Translations under genes and position numbers: made by a program
Assembly (NCBI GenBank): GCA_964475765.1
Contig: CAYYZH010000004.1
Coordinates: forward strand, 1-64,000
DNA length: 64,000 nt
Origin: Thermohalobaculum sp964475765
Lineage (GTDB): Bacteria > Pseudomonadota > Alphaproteobacteria > Rhodobacterales > Rhodobacteraceae
Direction: 5' to 3'
Shown here: positions 1-7,634 of the stretch, piece after piece
How positions within the stretch are numbered: position 1 is the stretch's first letter
Layout: every line of letters starts with the position of its first letter
Notes under the pieces: generated by a model
What the model was told of the DNA's origin: nothing
Databases searched by the model: none
Seen by the model: only the letters and a program-made list of their open reading frames with translations

Positions 1-188
1 TGCAGCCAGATCATCGCCCCCGGACGATCAACATTCGCAGGCATCGCGATGCGGTAGGTTCCCGTCTCCACCATGCAATGCGTCTCGGTGGTATCGCCGC
101 AAGCAAGGGTGTCTGCCAGCGCCGAAGGCGTGGGCAAGAGGACGGCGAGGCCCAGACCGGCGAGCAATCCCCTCAAAACATTACGCAT
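1..188 (-). CDS. Secreted esterase/PHB-depolymerase-like protein, 3' part outside window
   Basis: Only the first 62 codons are inside the window; the gene runs off the left edge. The protein begins with a clear Sec signal peptide (hydrophobic LLAGLGLAVLL followed by an AxA cleavage site, about residues 6-25). A mature region follows with CGDTTETHC and a TYRIAMPANVDRPGAMIWL segment. That segment resembles the first strand before the oxyanion HG motif of LpqC/polyhydroxybutyrate-depolymerase-type alpha/beta hydrolases. The catalytic residues are not in view, so the family call is an inference from the N-terminus alone. The likely location is the periplasm or outside the cell. It lies on the same strand as the lipoprotein gene to its right. 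Confidence 0.5.
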   Translation of the reverse strand, partial: MRNVLRGLLAGLGLAVLLPTPSALADTLACGDTTETHCMVETGTYRIAMPANVDRPGAMIWL

Positions 189-256
189 GGCTGTTTCCCT
201 CGAATGGCGTCGCTCTAAAACTAGCACGCCGATGAGATAGACCAAGGACGGCACGC

Positions 257-847
257 TCACGGTGAGGTGATAGCAATCACCTTGCTCGACAGGCTCCGAC
301 CTTGGCTGTCGCTGCCGACCGCGCGGATGACCCAGCCGGGATCAGGCGCCCACCACGCCTCGACATTGGCGGTGTATTCCGGCCCGGTCAGACCTTGGAG
401 GCGGCCTTCCAGCTTGAACGTGTCGATATCGCCCATTGGCGTTTCCAGACGCTCGGTGCCCGCAACGCGGATGATAACCCGTGCGCGGTTGCCATCGGAG
501 CTGGTGCGCAGGAAGCCGACCTGTTTACCGGTCTCGAGAGGCCAGAGCCTGGCGTAGAGGTCTTCCTCGATCTGGGCAGTGCCGCCGCATCCCCAACATC
601 CGGGATAGAAGCCGCCGGGCTGGCCGCTGCTGTTGGTGTAGGCGCCGCGCAGTCCTGTCGCTGGCCCTGCGGTGACGGCTTGCTCGCTGCGCGCGCCGTC
701 AACGATGTTCTCTAAAAGGAACTGAGTGCCTGGTGCCGCATAGGTCAGGGAAGCAGGTGACGTAGGGGCTGCCCCGCCGATTTCGGTGTTGATAGCAACA
801 CAGCCCGAAGCGAACATTCCCAGAGCCGCACAAACCACGATACGCAT
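257..847 (-). CDS. Putative lipoprotein of unknown function
   Basis: A 196-residue protein with a short hydrophobic leader and a lipobox-like MFASGC ending at Cys16, so it is probably a lipid-anchored envelope protein. A GCWGCGGT segment lies in the middle. The C-terminal half (RVAGTERLETPMGDIDTFKLEG, then a WWAPDPGWVIRAVG stretch) looks like the beta-rich tail of DUF3108-type periplasmic proteins, but that is only a resemblance. It starts 18 bp after the CaiD-type gene on the same strand and may be its last co-transcribed partner. No function can be assigned. Confidence 0.65.
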   Translation of the reverse strand: MRIVVCAALGMFASGCVAINTEIGGAAPTSPASLTYAAPGTQFLLENIVDGARSEQAVTAGPATGLRGAYTNSSGQPGGFYPGCWGCGGTAQIEEDLYARLWPLETGKQVGFLRTSSDGNRARVIIRVAGTERLETPMGDIDTFKLEGRLQGLTGPEYTANVEAWWAPDPGWVIRAVGSDSQGRSLSSKVIAITSP

Positions 848-865
848 CGCAACCTCCTTGAATCC

Positions 866-1651
866 TCAGCGCCCTTTCCAGACGGGATCGCGTTTTTCGG
901 CAAACGCGCGGGCGCCTTCGAGCTGATCATCTGAGGCATACAACGTATCGACGGTGCGAAGCTGGCGTTTTGTGATCCGGCTGAGCATGTCCTGAAAGCG
1001 CATATCCTCGGCCTCACGGACCACTTCCTTGATTGCCGCATAGACCAACGGCGGACCGGAGGCGAGGAGGCGCGCCAGATCCCACGCGTTCTCCATCAGC
1101 TTGTCGGCAGGCACCACCTCGCGCACCAGACCCCAGCGCAGGGCCTCCTGAGCATCGAACCATCGCCCCGTCAGCAGGAGATCCATCGCAACATGGTAGG
1201 GGATGCGCTTGGGCAGCTTGATGGAGGCGGCATCCGCAACTGTGCCGGACCTGATTTCCGGCAGGGCGAAGGTCGCGTGCTCCGCGGCGATCAGCAGATC
1301 GCAGGAGATGGCAAGCTCCAGGCCGCCACCGCAGCAAATGCCGTTGATCGCGCAGATCACCGGTTTGTTGAGGTTACCAAGCTCCTGAAGTCCGCCGAAC
1401 CCGCCGATGCCATAGTCCCCATCCACGGCATCGCCGTCGGCGGCGGCTTTGAGGTCCCATCCCGGACAGAAGAACTTCTCCCCCGTACCGGTAAGGATCG
1501 CGACACGCAGATCAGGATCGTCCCGGAAGGACTCGAACACGTCGCCCATCTTGCGACTGGTCTCGAGGTCGATCGCATTGGCCTTGGGCCTGTCGAGCGT
1601 AACCTCGAGGATATGACCCTCACTGCGGGTCCGGATGGGGTCTGCGGTCAT
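866..1651 (-). CDS. caiD: Crotonobetainyl-CoA hydratase-like enoyl-CoA hydratase
   Basis: A 261-residue crotonase-fold protein. It has the family signature blocks DRPKANAID near the N-terminus, WDLKAAADG, the oxyanion-hole segment NGICCGGGLELA, and the ALPEIRSG block carrying the catalytic glutamate. It ends in AFAEKRDPVWKGR, which is how I remember E. coli CaiD ending, and the length equals CaiD (261). CaiD hydrates crotonobetainyl-CoA to carnitinyl-CoA, though related hydratases act on other acyl-CoAs and no other carnitine gene is in the window. The start at 1651 was chosen because AGGAG lies 7 nt upstream; an in-frame extension to 1708 has no such support. It lies 72 bp downstream of batD and may be co-transcribed with it by read-through. 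Confidence 0.8.
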   Translation of the reverse strand: MTADPIRTRSEGHILEVTLDRPKANAIDLETSRKMGDVFESFRDDPDLRVAILTGTGEKFFCPGWDLKAAADGDAVDGDYGIGGFGGLQELGNLNKPVICAINGICCGGGLELAISCDLLIAAEHATFALPEIRSGTVADAASIKLPKRIPYHVAMDLLLTGRWFDAQEALRWGLVREVVPADKLMENAWDLARLLASGPPLVYAAIKEVVREAEDMRFQDMLSRITKRQLRTVDTLYASDDQLEGARAFAEKRDPVWKGR

Positions 1652-1723
1652 GACGGAACTCCTAGCTGTATCAAGGTTTGGTGTCCCGCGGCAGGCCCGA
1701 CGCGTCAAGCGTGCGTGCGGCGC

Positions 1724-2956
1724 TCAGGGATTTGGATACGACGCAGCACGGCACGCCCGGGCAACGGCCCTAAGATCCGGCCTGGGCTTCGAAGATGATC
1801 CAAAGAGCGCCGCGCCTAGTTCGAGGAGTAGTGGGGGCTTTTGCTGGCCGTTCCTGTTCAGCAATCGATTGGCATGATGCCAGACCGCCATGGCGTCATC
1901 ATGCCGAGCCGCGCGGTGAAGGGCTGTGTGATCCGGATCTCGGTCCGTCAGCCAACCTGGTAGGCGCCATTGCCCGCGCCGCATCAAAGGGATTGAGAGC
2001 AAGAACCCCGTTATCGTTCCGCCAAGCAGCATGATGGGAAGCGGAATCGCCGGAATTTGCCACTTGAGCTGTTCACCGGGGTTTTGGTCGGAAGGGGTCG
2101 GTGTTGACAGTGCAGTCCCGAAGGCAGCCGGTCCCGCGCCATCCACCCCGGCATAGGCAACGCGCTGGGCGGAGAGCGTGATGGTTTTGGCCTCCTGTGT
2201 CTGGGTGTCGAAATAGGAGACATCGATTGGGTTGAGATAACCTGCGGTCGTCTGGGCCGGCCTGACTGTCCACCGCCAGAAAACCCGTGTAATCGGTCCC
2301 CCGGGTCCGAGAGAGACAATCCGTTGTTCGGGCTGCGGGAACACGAATGCCCCGGCGGCGGTAAGGTCGGGCATCGGCGGAATGCGAGCGGGTTCCGTGC
2401 CCTCGACTGTGAGGGTCACGATGCGCAGCGCCGAGCTGCCTTCAGCGAGGCCTTCCGGCGCGTTCGACCAGCGGTCCTCGATTTCGAGCTTGCGGGTTGG
2501 AAACCACCAGGCCGCCCGGTCGGGTGGCGCGCGCACTGTGAGGGAGACGGTATCGGAAACCAGACGGTGATCGAACCTCTGGCCACTCCGCGATAGCAAA
2601 CTCAGCTCATGTGCGAATGGCCCAATCGTGAACGTCCCGGCCTCATGGGGAAAGAGCGCCATGCGTCGTTCAAACTTGAGCGTATCCAGACCGTTTTCGC
2701 GCTCGCGGTACCAGATGTCCTCGCCAAGCTGCATCCAGTTAAAGCCCTCGAGATCGGGCTGGATCAGCTTTTCCAGCGTGATCGGCAGCCTGTAGGCGCC
2801 GATGATCTTCAAAAGGATCATCTCCTCGGCGAACGGTGGATGGGCGCGCTCCTCGAGGACAAGCTCTAACCGCATATCTTCGGCGGCGACACTAGTCTGT
2901 GCCAGTCCAGGAGTGCAAACCAGTGCGCCGGCCAAGATCATCAGCGCGCGGATCAT
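1724..2956 (-). CDS. BatD-like oxygen-tolerance protein
   Basis: A 410-residue protein with an N-terminal signal peptide (LMILAGALVCTPGLAQ). A long beta-rich periplasmic region follows, then a transmembrane helix near residue 310 (IPLPIMLLGGTITGFLLSI) and a cytoplasmic tail of about 80 residues. This is the usual layout of BatD, the large membrane-anchored partner in Bacteroides-aerotolerance operons, where it is thought to act with the VWA and TPR proteins in envelope stress. Its start codon overlaps the stop of the preceding TPR gene by 4 bp (2953-2956), which fixes the start and shows translational coupling. The gene is the distal end of the MoxR/Bat operon. Confidence 0.8.
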   Translation of the reverse strand: MIRALMILAGALVCTPGLAQTSVAAEDMRLELVLEERAHPPFAEEMILLKIIGAYRLPITLEKLIQPDLEGFNWMQLGEDIWYRERENGLDTLKFERRMALFPHEAGTFTIGPFAHELSLLSRSGQRFDHRLVSDTVSLTVRAPPDRAAWWFPTRKLEIEDRWSNAPEGLAEGSSALRIVTLTVEGTEPARIPPMPDLTAAGAFVFPQPEQRIVSLGPGGPITRVFWRWTVRPAQTTAGYLNPIDVSYFDTQTQEAKTITLSAQRVAYAGVDGAGPAAFGTALSTPTPSDQNPGEQLKWQIPAIPLPIMLLGGTITGFLLSIPLMRRGQWRLPGWLTDRDPDHTALHRAARHDDAMAVWHHANRLLNRNGQQKPPLLLELGAALFGSSSKPRPDLRAVARACRAASYPNP

Positions 2957-3639
2957 TCGGGATCTCCGGCGGGAGGCAGCGCGGTGCCTGCGGCGGCTCT
3001 TGCCTTCTGCTCCGCTGCGATCCGGGCCGAAAGATAAAGGCCGGGCTCGTCGGGCAACGTGGTCAGCCACTCGTCATTTGCCTTGATGTATTGGGCATCA
3101 AAGATCTTGGGAACACGGCGCAGGCCCGACCCCGCGACCTCGGGCATCGTGAAACCGGATTGGTTTCCTGTGGCGTCGTCGCCGGTTGAGGCGGCCCGTG
3201 CCCCGCCTTGCCCGATATTGGCTTCGACATCGTCGCCGCCACGATCTTTGGCTGGCCTTTCCTCTGTGGGCAAGAACTCGGTGCCAGCAAATAAGCTGAC
3301 GATCAGATCGCGATTTGTCCGGGCTTCGTGATCCGTTGGGTTGACTAGCAAAGCAGCGTCCCAGGCAGCGAGCGCGCTGGCATAGTCTCTGGCCCAAGCG
3401 GCAGCAACCCCCGCGTTATATGGTTGACCCACCGCCGAGAATGTTTCGGCTGCATCGGTGTGGTCGCCTGAAGAAAACCGGGATGAGGCAAGAAGAGTTG
3501 GATCATTGGTCAGATTCGATGCGATCGCCGGCAGCCCAAGTGACAATGCTAAACGGGCCAAGGGTTTGGTACCGTCGAGCGCGGTGGACACTGCCAGAAG
3601 GATAATCCCTGCTCCCAGCAACGTGCGCAGAGCGATCAT
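2953..3639 (-). CDS. TPR protein of the Bat operon (BatE-like)
   Basis: A 228-residue protein. It starts with a hydrophobic helix (LLGAGIILLAVSTAL) that is probably a membrane anchor or uncleaved signal. A TPR-like pair follows: YNAGVAAAWARDYASALAAWDAALLVNPTDHEARTN, split over two helices near residues 75-110. Then comes a charged, low-complexity stretch rich in Gly, Asp and Ala, and a conserved-looking tail with a run of tryptophan and proline residues. Within Bat operons the small TPR protein is called BatC or BatE and sits with the VWA proteins at the membrane. It overlaps both neighbours by 4 bp, so it is tightly coupled. Confidence 0.72.
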   Translation of the reverse strand: MIALRTLLGAGIILLAVSTALDGTKPLARLALSLGLPAIASNLTNDPTLLASSRFSSGDHTDAAETFSAVGQPYNAGVAAAWARDYASALAAWDAALLVNPTDHEARTNRDLIVSLFAGTEFLPTEERPAKDRGGDDVEANIGQGGARAASTGDDATGNQSGFTMPEVAGSGLRRVPKIFDAQYIKANDEWLTTLPDEPGLYLSARIAAEQKARAAAGTALPPAGDPE

Positions 3640-4547
3640 CTCCGCTGGCCCCGTGGTAGCAGTAGGGCCGCTGGAAACAGTGCGGCGATCAGGAGATATC
3701 GGCCGAGGTCAAGGTGCAGCAACACAGCATAATCCGTCTGGGCCAAACGTTCTGCAGGTCTGGCCGTGATGCGCTCGACCACTGGAAAGGGATCGGTAAC
3801 GGTGCCAACGCTGCCCCCGCCGACGCGTGCGAGTTCGATCATGTTTGGGCTTGGTTGCCCATTGGTGTCCAACGTGGACAAGTTGGCCGTCTGGTCTGTC
3901 AGATCCCGCGCAGCCGCCAGAGTATCAGCCCCGATGCCACCACCGTCCGAGATCAGCACCACATCAGCGATCAGGATGTCGGCGGCTTGCAATGTCTTCA
4001 GACCCAACTGCAAAGCCTCTGCGGGCCGGGTACCAGTTGTCCCGACCGTTTCTCCGTTGAGAAGAGCGATCATCCCGCCCAATGCCCGGGCATCGGTGGT
4101 CAGCGGATTGGCGAGATAGGCCTCTCCCGCGTAAACGACCAGCGCGACAGGCCGGGCAGCTTGCGCGGCTGCGTCTGCGATCAGACGTGCCGCCGTGAGG
4201 CTGTCCGCAAACTGCATTTGCGACGTCATCGAAGGAGAGAGGTCCATCACCAGAATGACGGCGTCCAGATTCCGGAAGGTGGGCTGATCCCGGCGTTCGG
4301 TCATCGGTCCGGCGAGGGCGATGGAGATCAGTGCCAGCAAAACCGCTGGAAGCCAAAACAGGTGGATGCTGGCCTGGGTCACCAGTCCTCTGGCCCGCAG
4401 ATATGGCAGAAGATTGGGATCAATGGCCTGCTCCCACCCCCCAAGACTGCCAGCGCGGCGTCGGAGCAGCAGCCCAATACATAGCGCAAGAGGCACCCCG
4501 ACCAGCCACCACGGGCGCAGCCAAAGGATGCCGAGGATCTCTGTCAT
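3636..4547 (-). CDS. VWA-domain membrane protein, BatB-like
   Basis: A 303-residue protein with one N-terminal helix (WWLVGVPLALCIGLLL), a second near residue 60 (LFWLPAVLLALISIALAG), a VWA domain from about residue 85 and a C-terminal helix (YLLIAALFPAALLL). The metal-ion-dependent adhesion site is visible as VMDLSPSMTS (DxSxS) with the later threonine and DGGG aspartate segments. The second VWA gene of Bat operons has this topology; its role is proposed in stress tolerance or as a target of MoxR, not as an enzyme. The start at 4547 is set by the 4-bp overlap with the upstream VWA gene (4544-4547). Confidence 0.8.
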   Translation of the reverse strand: MTEILGILWLRPWWLVGVPLALCIGLLLRRRAGSLGGWEQAIDPNLLPYLRARGLVTQASIHLFWLPAVLLALISIALAGPMTERRDQPTFRNLDAVILVMDLSPSMTSQMQFADSLTAARLIADAAAQAARPVALVVYAGEAYLANPLTTDARALGGMIALLNGETVGTTGTRPAEALQLGLKTLQAADILIADVVLISDGGGIGADTLAAARDLTDQTANLSTLDTNGQPSPNMIELARVGGGSVGTVTDPFPVVERITARPAERLAQTDYAVLLHLDLGRYLLIAALFPAALLLPRGQRR

Positions 4548-5497
4548 GGCCAGGTCTTTCGGGCGACGATGCCGAGCGTCGCCAGAAGGGCCGCAAGCGC
4601 AGGCCAGGTCCAAAGCGCCTTGTGGGACAGTGCCGCATCGCCATTGGCAGCGTTGGTCTCGAGCCGGTCGATCGCCGCCGTGACCGCGAGCAGGTCATCC
4701 GTCGTCTTGACACGAAACGCCTCACCGCCGGAGAGATCGGCGACTGCCTGAAGGGTCACGGCATCGACTGCATCACGCTCGCCATCTGCGGTTTCCAGAT
4801 CGCGCGGACCCAGCGCAATGGTGTGTACCCGGACCCCGAGGGATTTGGCAAGCCGCGCAGCGTCCCGCGGCTTTACAGGGCCGGAATTGTTGACCCCGTC
4901 GGACAAGAGGACCACGACCTTGCTTGTCGCGTCGCTGTCGCGCAGCCGCTTTAGGGCAAGGCCCAACCCTTCGCTGATCGCGGTAGCTCGTCCCGCGATG
5001 CCGATGGTCGCGCCTTCGATGGCGGCGGCGATGGCTTCGACATCGTGGGTTTGCGCTGCCGCGTAGTACGCGCGGCTGCCAAAGATCACCAACGAGACGC
5101 GATCCCCGGCGCGGCCTCGCACAAAGCTCTGGGCCGCGTGTTTCACCGCCGCCAACCGTTGGATCTGTTGCCCGTCGAGTTCGAAATCTTCACGTACCAT
5201 CGAACCGGAAAGGTCGAGCGCGAGGACCAGATCGCGTCCGCTGACAGGCAGGGCAGGGCTGGCCTCGAGAGACCTTGGTCCAGAAATTGCGGTAACAAGG
5301 CAGATCCAGATCAAGACCGGCAGCAGGGTATTGGGAAGCGATCCCGAGCCTTTCCCGGGTTGACCGCCCAGACGCCGGGCAACGCCCTCCGGCACCGAAA
5401 GGGCAGCGCCTTCATCGTCCAATGAGGCAGGAAGGAGACGCAGTGCGATGGGTGCGAAAACGAACAGCAGCAAAAGGGGATCCGCGAACCCGATCAT
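4544..5497 (-). CDS. VWA-domain membrane protein, BatA-like
   Basis: A 317-residue protein whose N-terminal DUF/BatA-type helix (PLLLLFVFAPIALRLL) is followed by a second helix near residue 60 and a VWA domain. The MIDAS sequence is LALDLSGSMVRED (DxSxS), with a later VLLSDGVNN block. A C-terminal helix (WPALAALLATLGIVA) closes the protein. It forms a tandem pair with the next VWA gene; such BatA/BatB pairs follow MoxR, DUF58 and DUF4381 genes in many proteobacteria. The start is at 5497, where ATGA overlaps the stop of the DUF4381 gene. A longer start at 5515 lies inside that gene and was not chosen. Confidence 0.82.
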   Translation of the reverse strand: MIGFADPLLLLFVFAPIALRLLPASLDDEGAALSVPEGVARRLGGQPGKGSGSLPNTLLPVLIWICLVTAISGPRSLEASPALPVSGRDLVLALDLSGSMVREDFELDGQQIQRLAAVKHAAQSFVRGRAGDRVSLVIFGSRAYYAAAQTHDVEAIAAAIEGATIGIAGRATAISEGLGLALKRLRDSDATSKVVVLLSDGVNNSGPVKPRDAARLAKSLGVRVHTIALGPRDLETADGERDAVDAVTLQAVADLSGGEAFRVKTTDDLLAVTAAIDRLETNAANGDAALSHKALWTWPALAALLATLGIVARKTWP

Positions 5498-5907
5498 CGC
5501 AAAGCGGCAGCGCACGCAACGACGCGATCAAGTTCTGCCTCGAGTTTGGAAACATCGCCCGGCCGCTCGGGGTAATAGAGGCTCGGGCCGATCATGTCGG
5601 CGACATCGGGGTCAAAGGCGTGCTGTTTCTGGGCGCGGTCTTGCCAGTTTGGTAAGTTCCCGTCCTCCGTCAGATCGCGAAGAAGATGGGCGAGCGCGAT
5701 CTGGCGTTCTTCGACGGGCAGCTTTTTCGCGTCGTTCAGGCGATGCTGGAGTGTGTGATGAATGCCGCCTGCACGACGCAGAAATGTCGCGATTAAGATG
5801 ATGACGAGAGTTGCGAGGAGTAAACCGCATCCAAACGCTGCGAGCATGTCGGCAAGTCCGGGTTCAGGCAGCCGCAACCCGTGCAGGCTTTCGAGGATAT
5901 CTCGGTG
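5494..5907 (-). CDS. DUF4381 protein of the Bat operon, 5' end lost in assembly gap
   Basis: About 138 residues remain. They begin in HRDILESLHGLRLPEPG, continue with a single transmembrane helix (FGCGLLLATLVIILIATFL), and end in a cytoplasmic segment with PSLYYPERPGDVSKLEAELD. DUF4381 proteins are usually about 150-170 residues and begin with a similar L-R-x-I-x-LP-x-P segment just before the helix, so only a few N-terminal residues are probably missing. The upstream end is the 100-N gap. An open frame happens to run through the gap into the DUF58 gene; I treat that as coincidence, because the two families are always separate genes. Confidence 0.7.
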   Translation of the reverse strand, partial: HRDILESLHGLRLPEPGLADMLAAFGCGLLLATLVIILIATFLRRAGGIHHTLQHRLNDAKKLPVEERQIALAHLLRDLTEDGNLPNWQDRAQKQHAFDPDVADMIGPSLYYPERPGDVSKLEAELDRVVACAAALR

Positions 5908-6007
5908 NNNNNNNNNNNNNNNNNNNNNNNNNNNNNNNNNNNNNNNNNNNNNNNNNNNNNNNNNNNNNNNNNNNNNNNNNNNNNNNNNNNNNNNNNNNNN
6001 NNNNNNN
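5908..6007. other. Assembly gap (100 N) inside the MoxR/Bat operon
   Basis: Exactly 100 unknown bases, the conventional placeholder for a gap of unknown length. The DUF58 protein on its right stops after about 132 residues where the family usually has about 290-310. The DUF4381 protein on its left lacks only its first residues. The true gap is therefore probably nearer 500-600 bp than 100. Confidence 0.95.
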
Positions 6008-6405
6008 GGCCCCGTCGCCGTGAGGGCAATGACGCCGACGCGCCCACCGGATTGAACGGCTCTCCAACCGATCAGACAAAGTGCTTCAGCCGCTGCGATC
6101 GAGCGCAAGGTGCGGCGCGTTCCCCAAAACATCGAGGGGCGAAAATCGGCGATGAGAACGGTTGTCCTGTCACGTTCGGCGTGGAACGTGCGCACGTGCG
6201 GTTGGCCCAGCCGGGCAGTGGCGTTTCGGTCGATATGACGGGGATCGTCGCCATGGGTAAAAGCCCGAAGATCGGCGGTTTCGAGACCGCGCCCACGGCG
6301 GCGCGTGACCAGGCCACCGGGCAATGATGTGGCGGACTGCGCAGGTAGCCGGGTCGAGGCTAGCGCCCGAAGCGAAATCAGATAATTTGCTTTCAGTTCG
6401 ATCAT
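6008..6405 (-). CDS. DUF58 protein, 3' part lost in assembly gap
   Basis: The first about 132 residues are present. They show the DUF58 hallmark GRGLETADLRAFTHGDDPRHIDRNATARLGQ region (broken here only for reading), the RTFHAERDRTTVLIAD block, and a helix AAEALCLIGWRAVQSGGRVGVIALT. DUF58 proteins carry a degenerate VWA-like fold and regularly follow a MoxR ATPase gene, where they are thought to be partners of the ATPase. The start is 3 bp after the MoxR stop codon. The C-terminal half, including the rest of the VWA-like fold, falls in the 100-N gap. Confidence 0.75.
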
Positions 6406-6408
6406 CGA

Positions 6409-7362
6409 TCAAAGCGGCTGGATGCGTTCGAGAAGTTTGGCGACAACGCTGCGACCCGTGTGGCCCTCCGCTTCGGCAGCCCAGGTAAGCACCATCCGAT
6501 GTGCGAGCGCGTCAGCAGCAAGTACAGCCACATCTTCTGGCGTGGCATAATCGCGACCCTCAAGCCATGCCTTCGCCTTTGCACCTGCTAGAAGAGCAAG
6601 GCTTCCGCGCGGAGACACTGCATGCTCGATCTCCCCGAACGCCTCGCGATCGCGTGTCGTCGTGACGAGGCGCACGATGAAGTCCTTGAGCGCCGGTGAC
6701 GCATGAACATTTGCGACTGCGCGACGAGCTTCGTTCAGATCCTCAAGCGCCAGCTCTTCGACCGAGACCGCGGCTCCGCCAGTCTCCTGCTCAACGAGAT
6801 CAAGGATCTGCCGCTCGGTCTTGGCATCTGGGGGTTCGACGACGACGTGCATCAGAAACCGGTCCAGCTGGGCCTCTGGCAATGGAAACGTGCCCTCGTG
6901 CTCGATTGGATTCTGTGTGGCAACGACCATGAACGGGTCGGGCAGGGGATAGGTGACGCCGCCCGAGGTGACCTGCCCTTCGGCCATTGCCTCCAGCAGT
7001 GCGGACTGGACCTTCGGTGGCGCGCGATTGATCTCGTCGACCAGAACGAGATGATGAAAGACAGGTCCTTCAACGAACTCGAAAGCGCCGCTGTCCGGTC
7101 GAAACACCGGAGTGCCCGTGAGATCGGAGGGCATGAGGTCTGGCGTACACTGGATTCGCGCAAACGAGGTATCTATCCCGGCCGCCAGCAATCGCACCGC
7201 TCGTGTCTTTGCGAGGCCGGGCACACCTTCGACCAGAAGGTGTCCACCGGTCAGAAGGCCGATCAGCAGCCGTTCGACCAGCGTTGTCCGGCCAATCAAC
7301 CGCGCTTCGATCTGAGCGGCGAGACTGGCCAGCCCGTGTGATGGAACGCCATCAGCGGTCAC
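6409..7362 (-). CDS. MoxR-family AAA+ ATPase
   Basis: A 317-residue AAA+ ATPase with Walker A GVPGLAKT (residues 46-53), Walker B LVLVDEINRAPP, sensor 1 VATQNPIEHEGTFPLPEAQLDRF, and the MoxR lid region with SPRGSLALLAGAKAKAWLEGR. MoxR proteins are chaperone-like ATPases that activate VWA-containing partners, and here five such partners follow in the same operon. The GTG start at 7362 was chosen because GGGAGA lies about 6 nt upstream and the protein then begins at the usual place. The frame is open for another 100 codons upstream, but that stretch has no family similarity and overlaps the region across from the riboswitch. It is the first gene of the operon. Confidence 0.88.
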   Translation of the reverse strand: MTADGVPSHGLASLAAQIEARLIGRTTLVERLLIGLLTGGHLLVEGVPGLAKTRAVRLLAAGIDTSFARIQCTPDLMPSDLTGTPVFRPDSGAFEFVEGPVFHHLVLVDEINRAPPKVQSALLEAMAEGQVTSGGVTYPLPDPFMVVATQNPIEHEGTFPLPEAQLDRFLMHVVVEPPDAKTERQILDLVEQETGGAAVSVEELALEDLNEARRAVANVHASPALKDFIVRLVTTTRDREAFGEIEHAVSPRGSLALLAGAKAKAWLEGRDYATPEDVAVLAADALAHRMVLTWAAEAEGHTGRSVVAKLLERIQPL

Positions 7363-7497
7363 CTGGCTCTCCCTTTGGCTTCGCGATTCGTCCTGTGATC
7401 CTAGTCGAAGGGCAGCGGTCGGGCATCCCCACCAAAGGTTGAAGCGATCCCTCACTGTTGCTTGCCAAATCCAGGTCCATTCAGTATCACCGAACGG

Positions 7498-7577
7498 CCG
7501 TTGGGGTGCCGTCAGGCTGAGAGTTCGCAAGATCAACCCACCGAACCTGAAACGGGTAATTCCGGCGCAGGGAACGG
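7498..7577 (+). ncRNA. TPP riboswitch (THI element)
   Basis: The conserved TPP-aptamer blocks appear in order: GGGGTGCC at 7503-7510, GGCTGAGAG at 7515-7523, ACCC at 7537-7540, GAACCTGAAACGGGTAAT at 7543-7560 and CCGGCGCAGGGAA at 7562-7574. Helix P1 closes it by pairing CCGTT (7498-7502) with AACGG (7573-7577). The consensus has GATCCGG where this copy has GAAACGG, a minor deviation. It lies directly upstream of the six-gene thiamine operon. When bound to thiamine pyrophosphate it should reduce expression of that operon. Confidence 0.95.
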
Positions 7578-7608
7578 AACTTCCATGACGGATGTTGCGA
7601 CCTGCCTG

Positions 7609-7623
7609 TTCCGGTGAACGGAG
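7609..7623 (+). promoter_or_regulatory. Candidate Shine-Dalgarno-sequestering hairpin of the riboswitch
   Basis: TTCCG (7609-7613) can pair with CGGAG (7619-7623) around a GTGAA loop, which would bury part of the GGAGG ribosome site (7620-7624) of thiD. No GC hairpin followed by a T-run lies between the aptamer and the gene. Control at translation is therefore more likely than transcription termination. This is a fold read by eye, not a computed one. Confidence 0.4.
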
Positions 7624-7634
7624 GAGCATTCCGA

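Noticed and set aside
302..715. Plus-strand open frame opposite the lipoprotein gene
   Set aside because: The minus-strand frame has a lipobox and a sensible start; the plus frame has no family pattern and is a GC-rich shadow.
5494..6405. One 303-codon open frame through the 100-N gap
   Set aside because: Its two ends belong to different families (DUF4381 and DUF58) that are separate neighbouring genes in MoxR operons. The frame match across an arbitrary 100 Ns carries no information.
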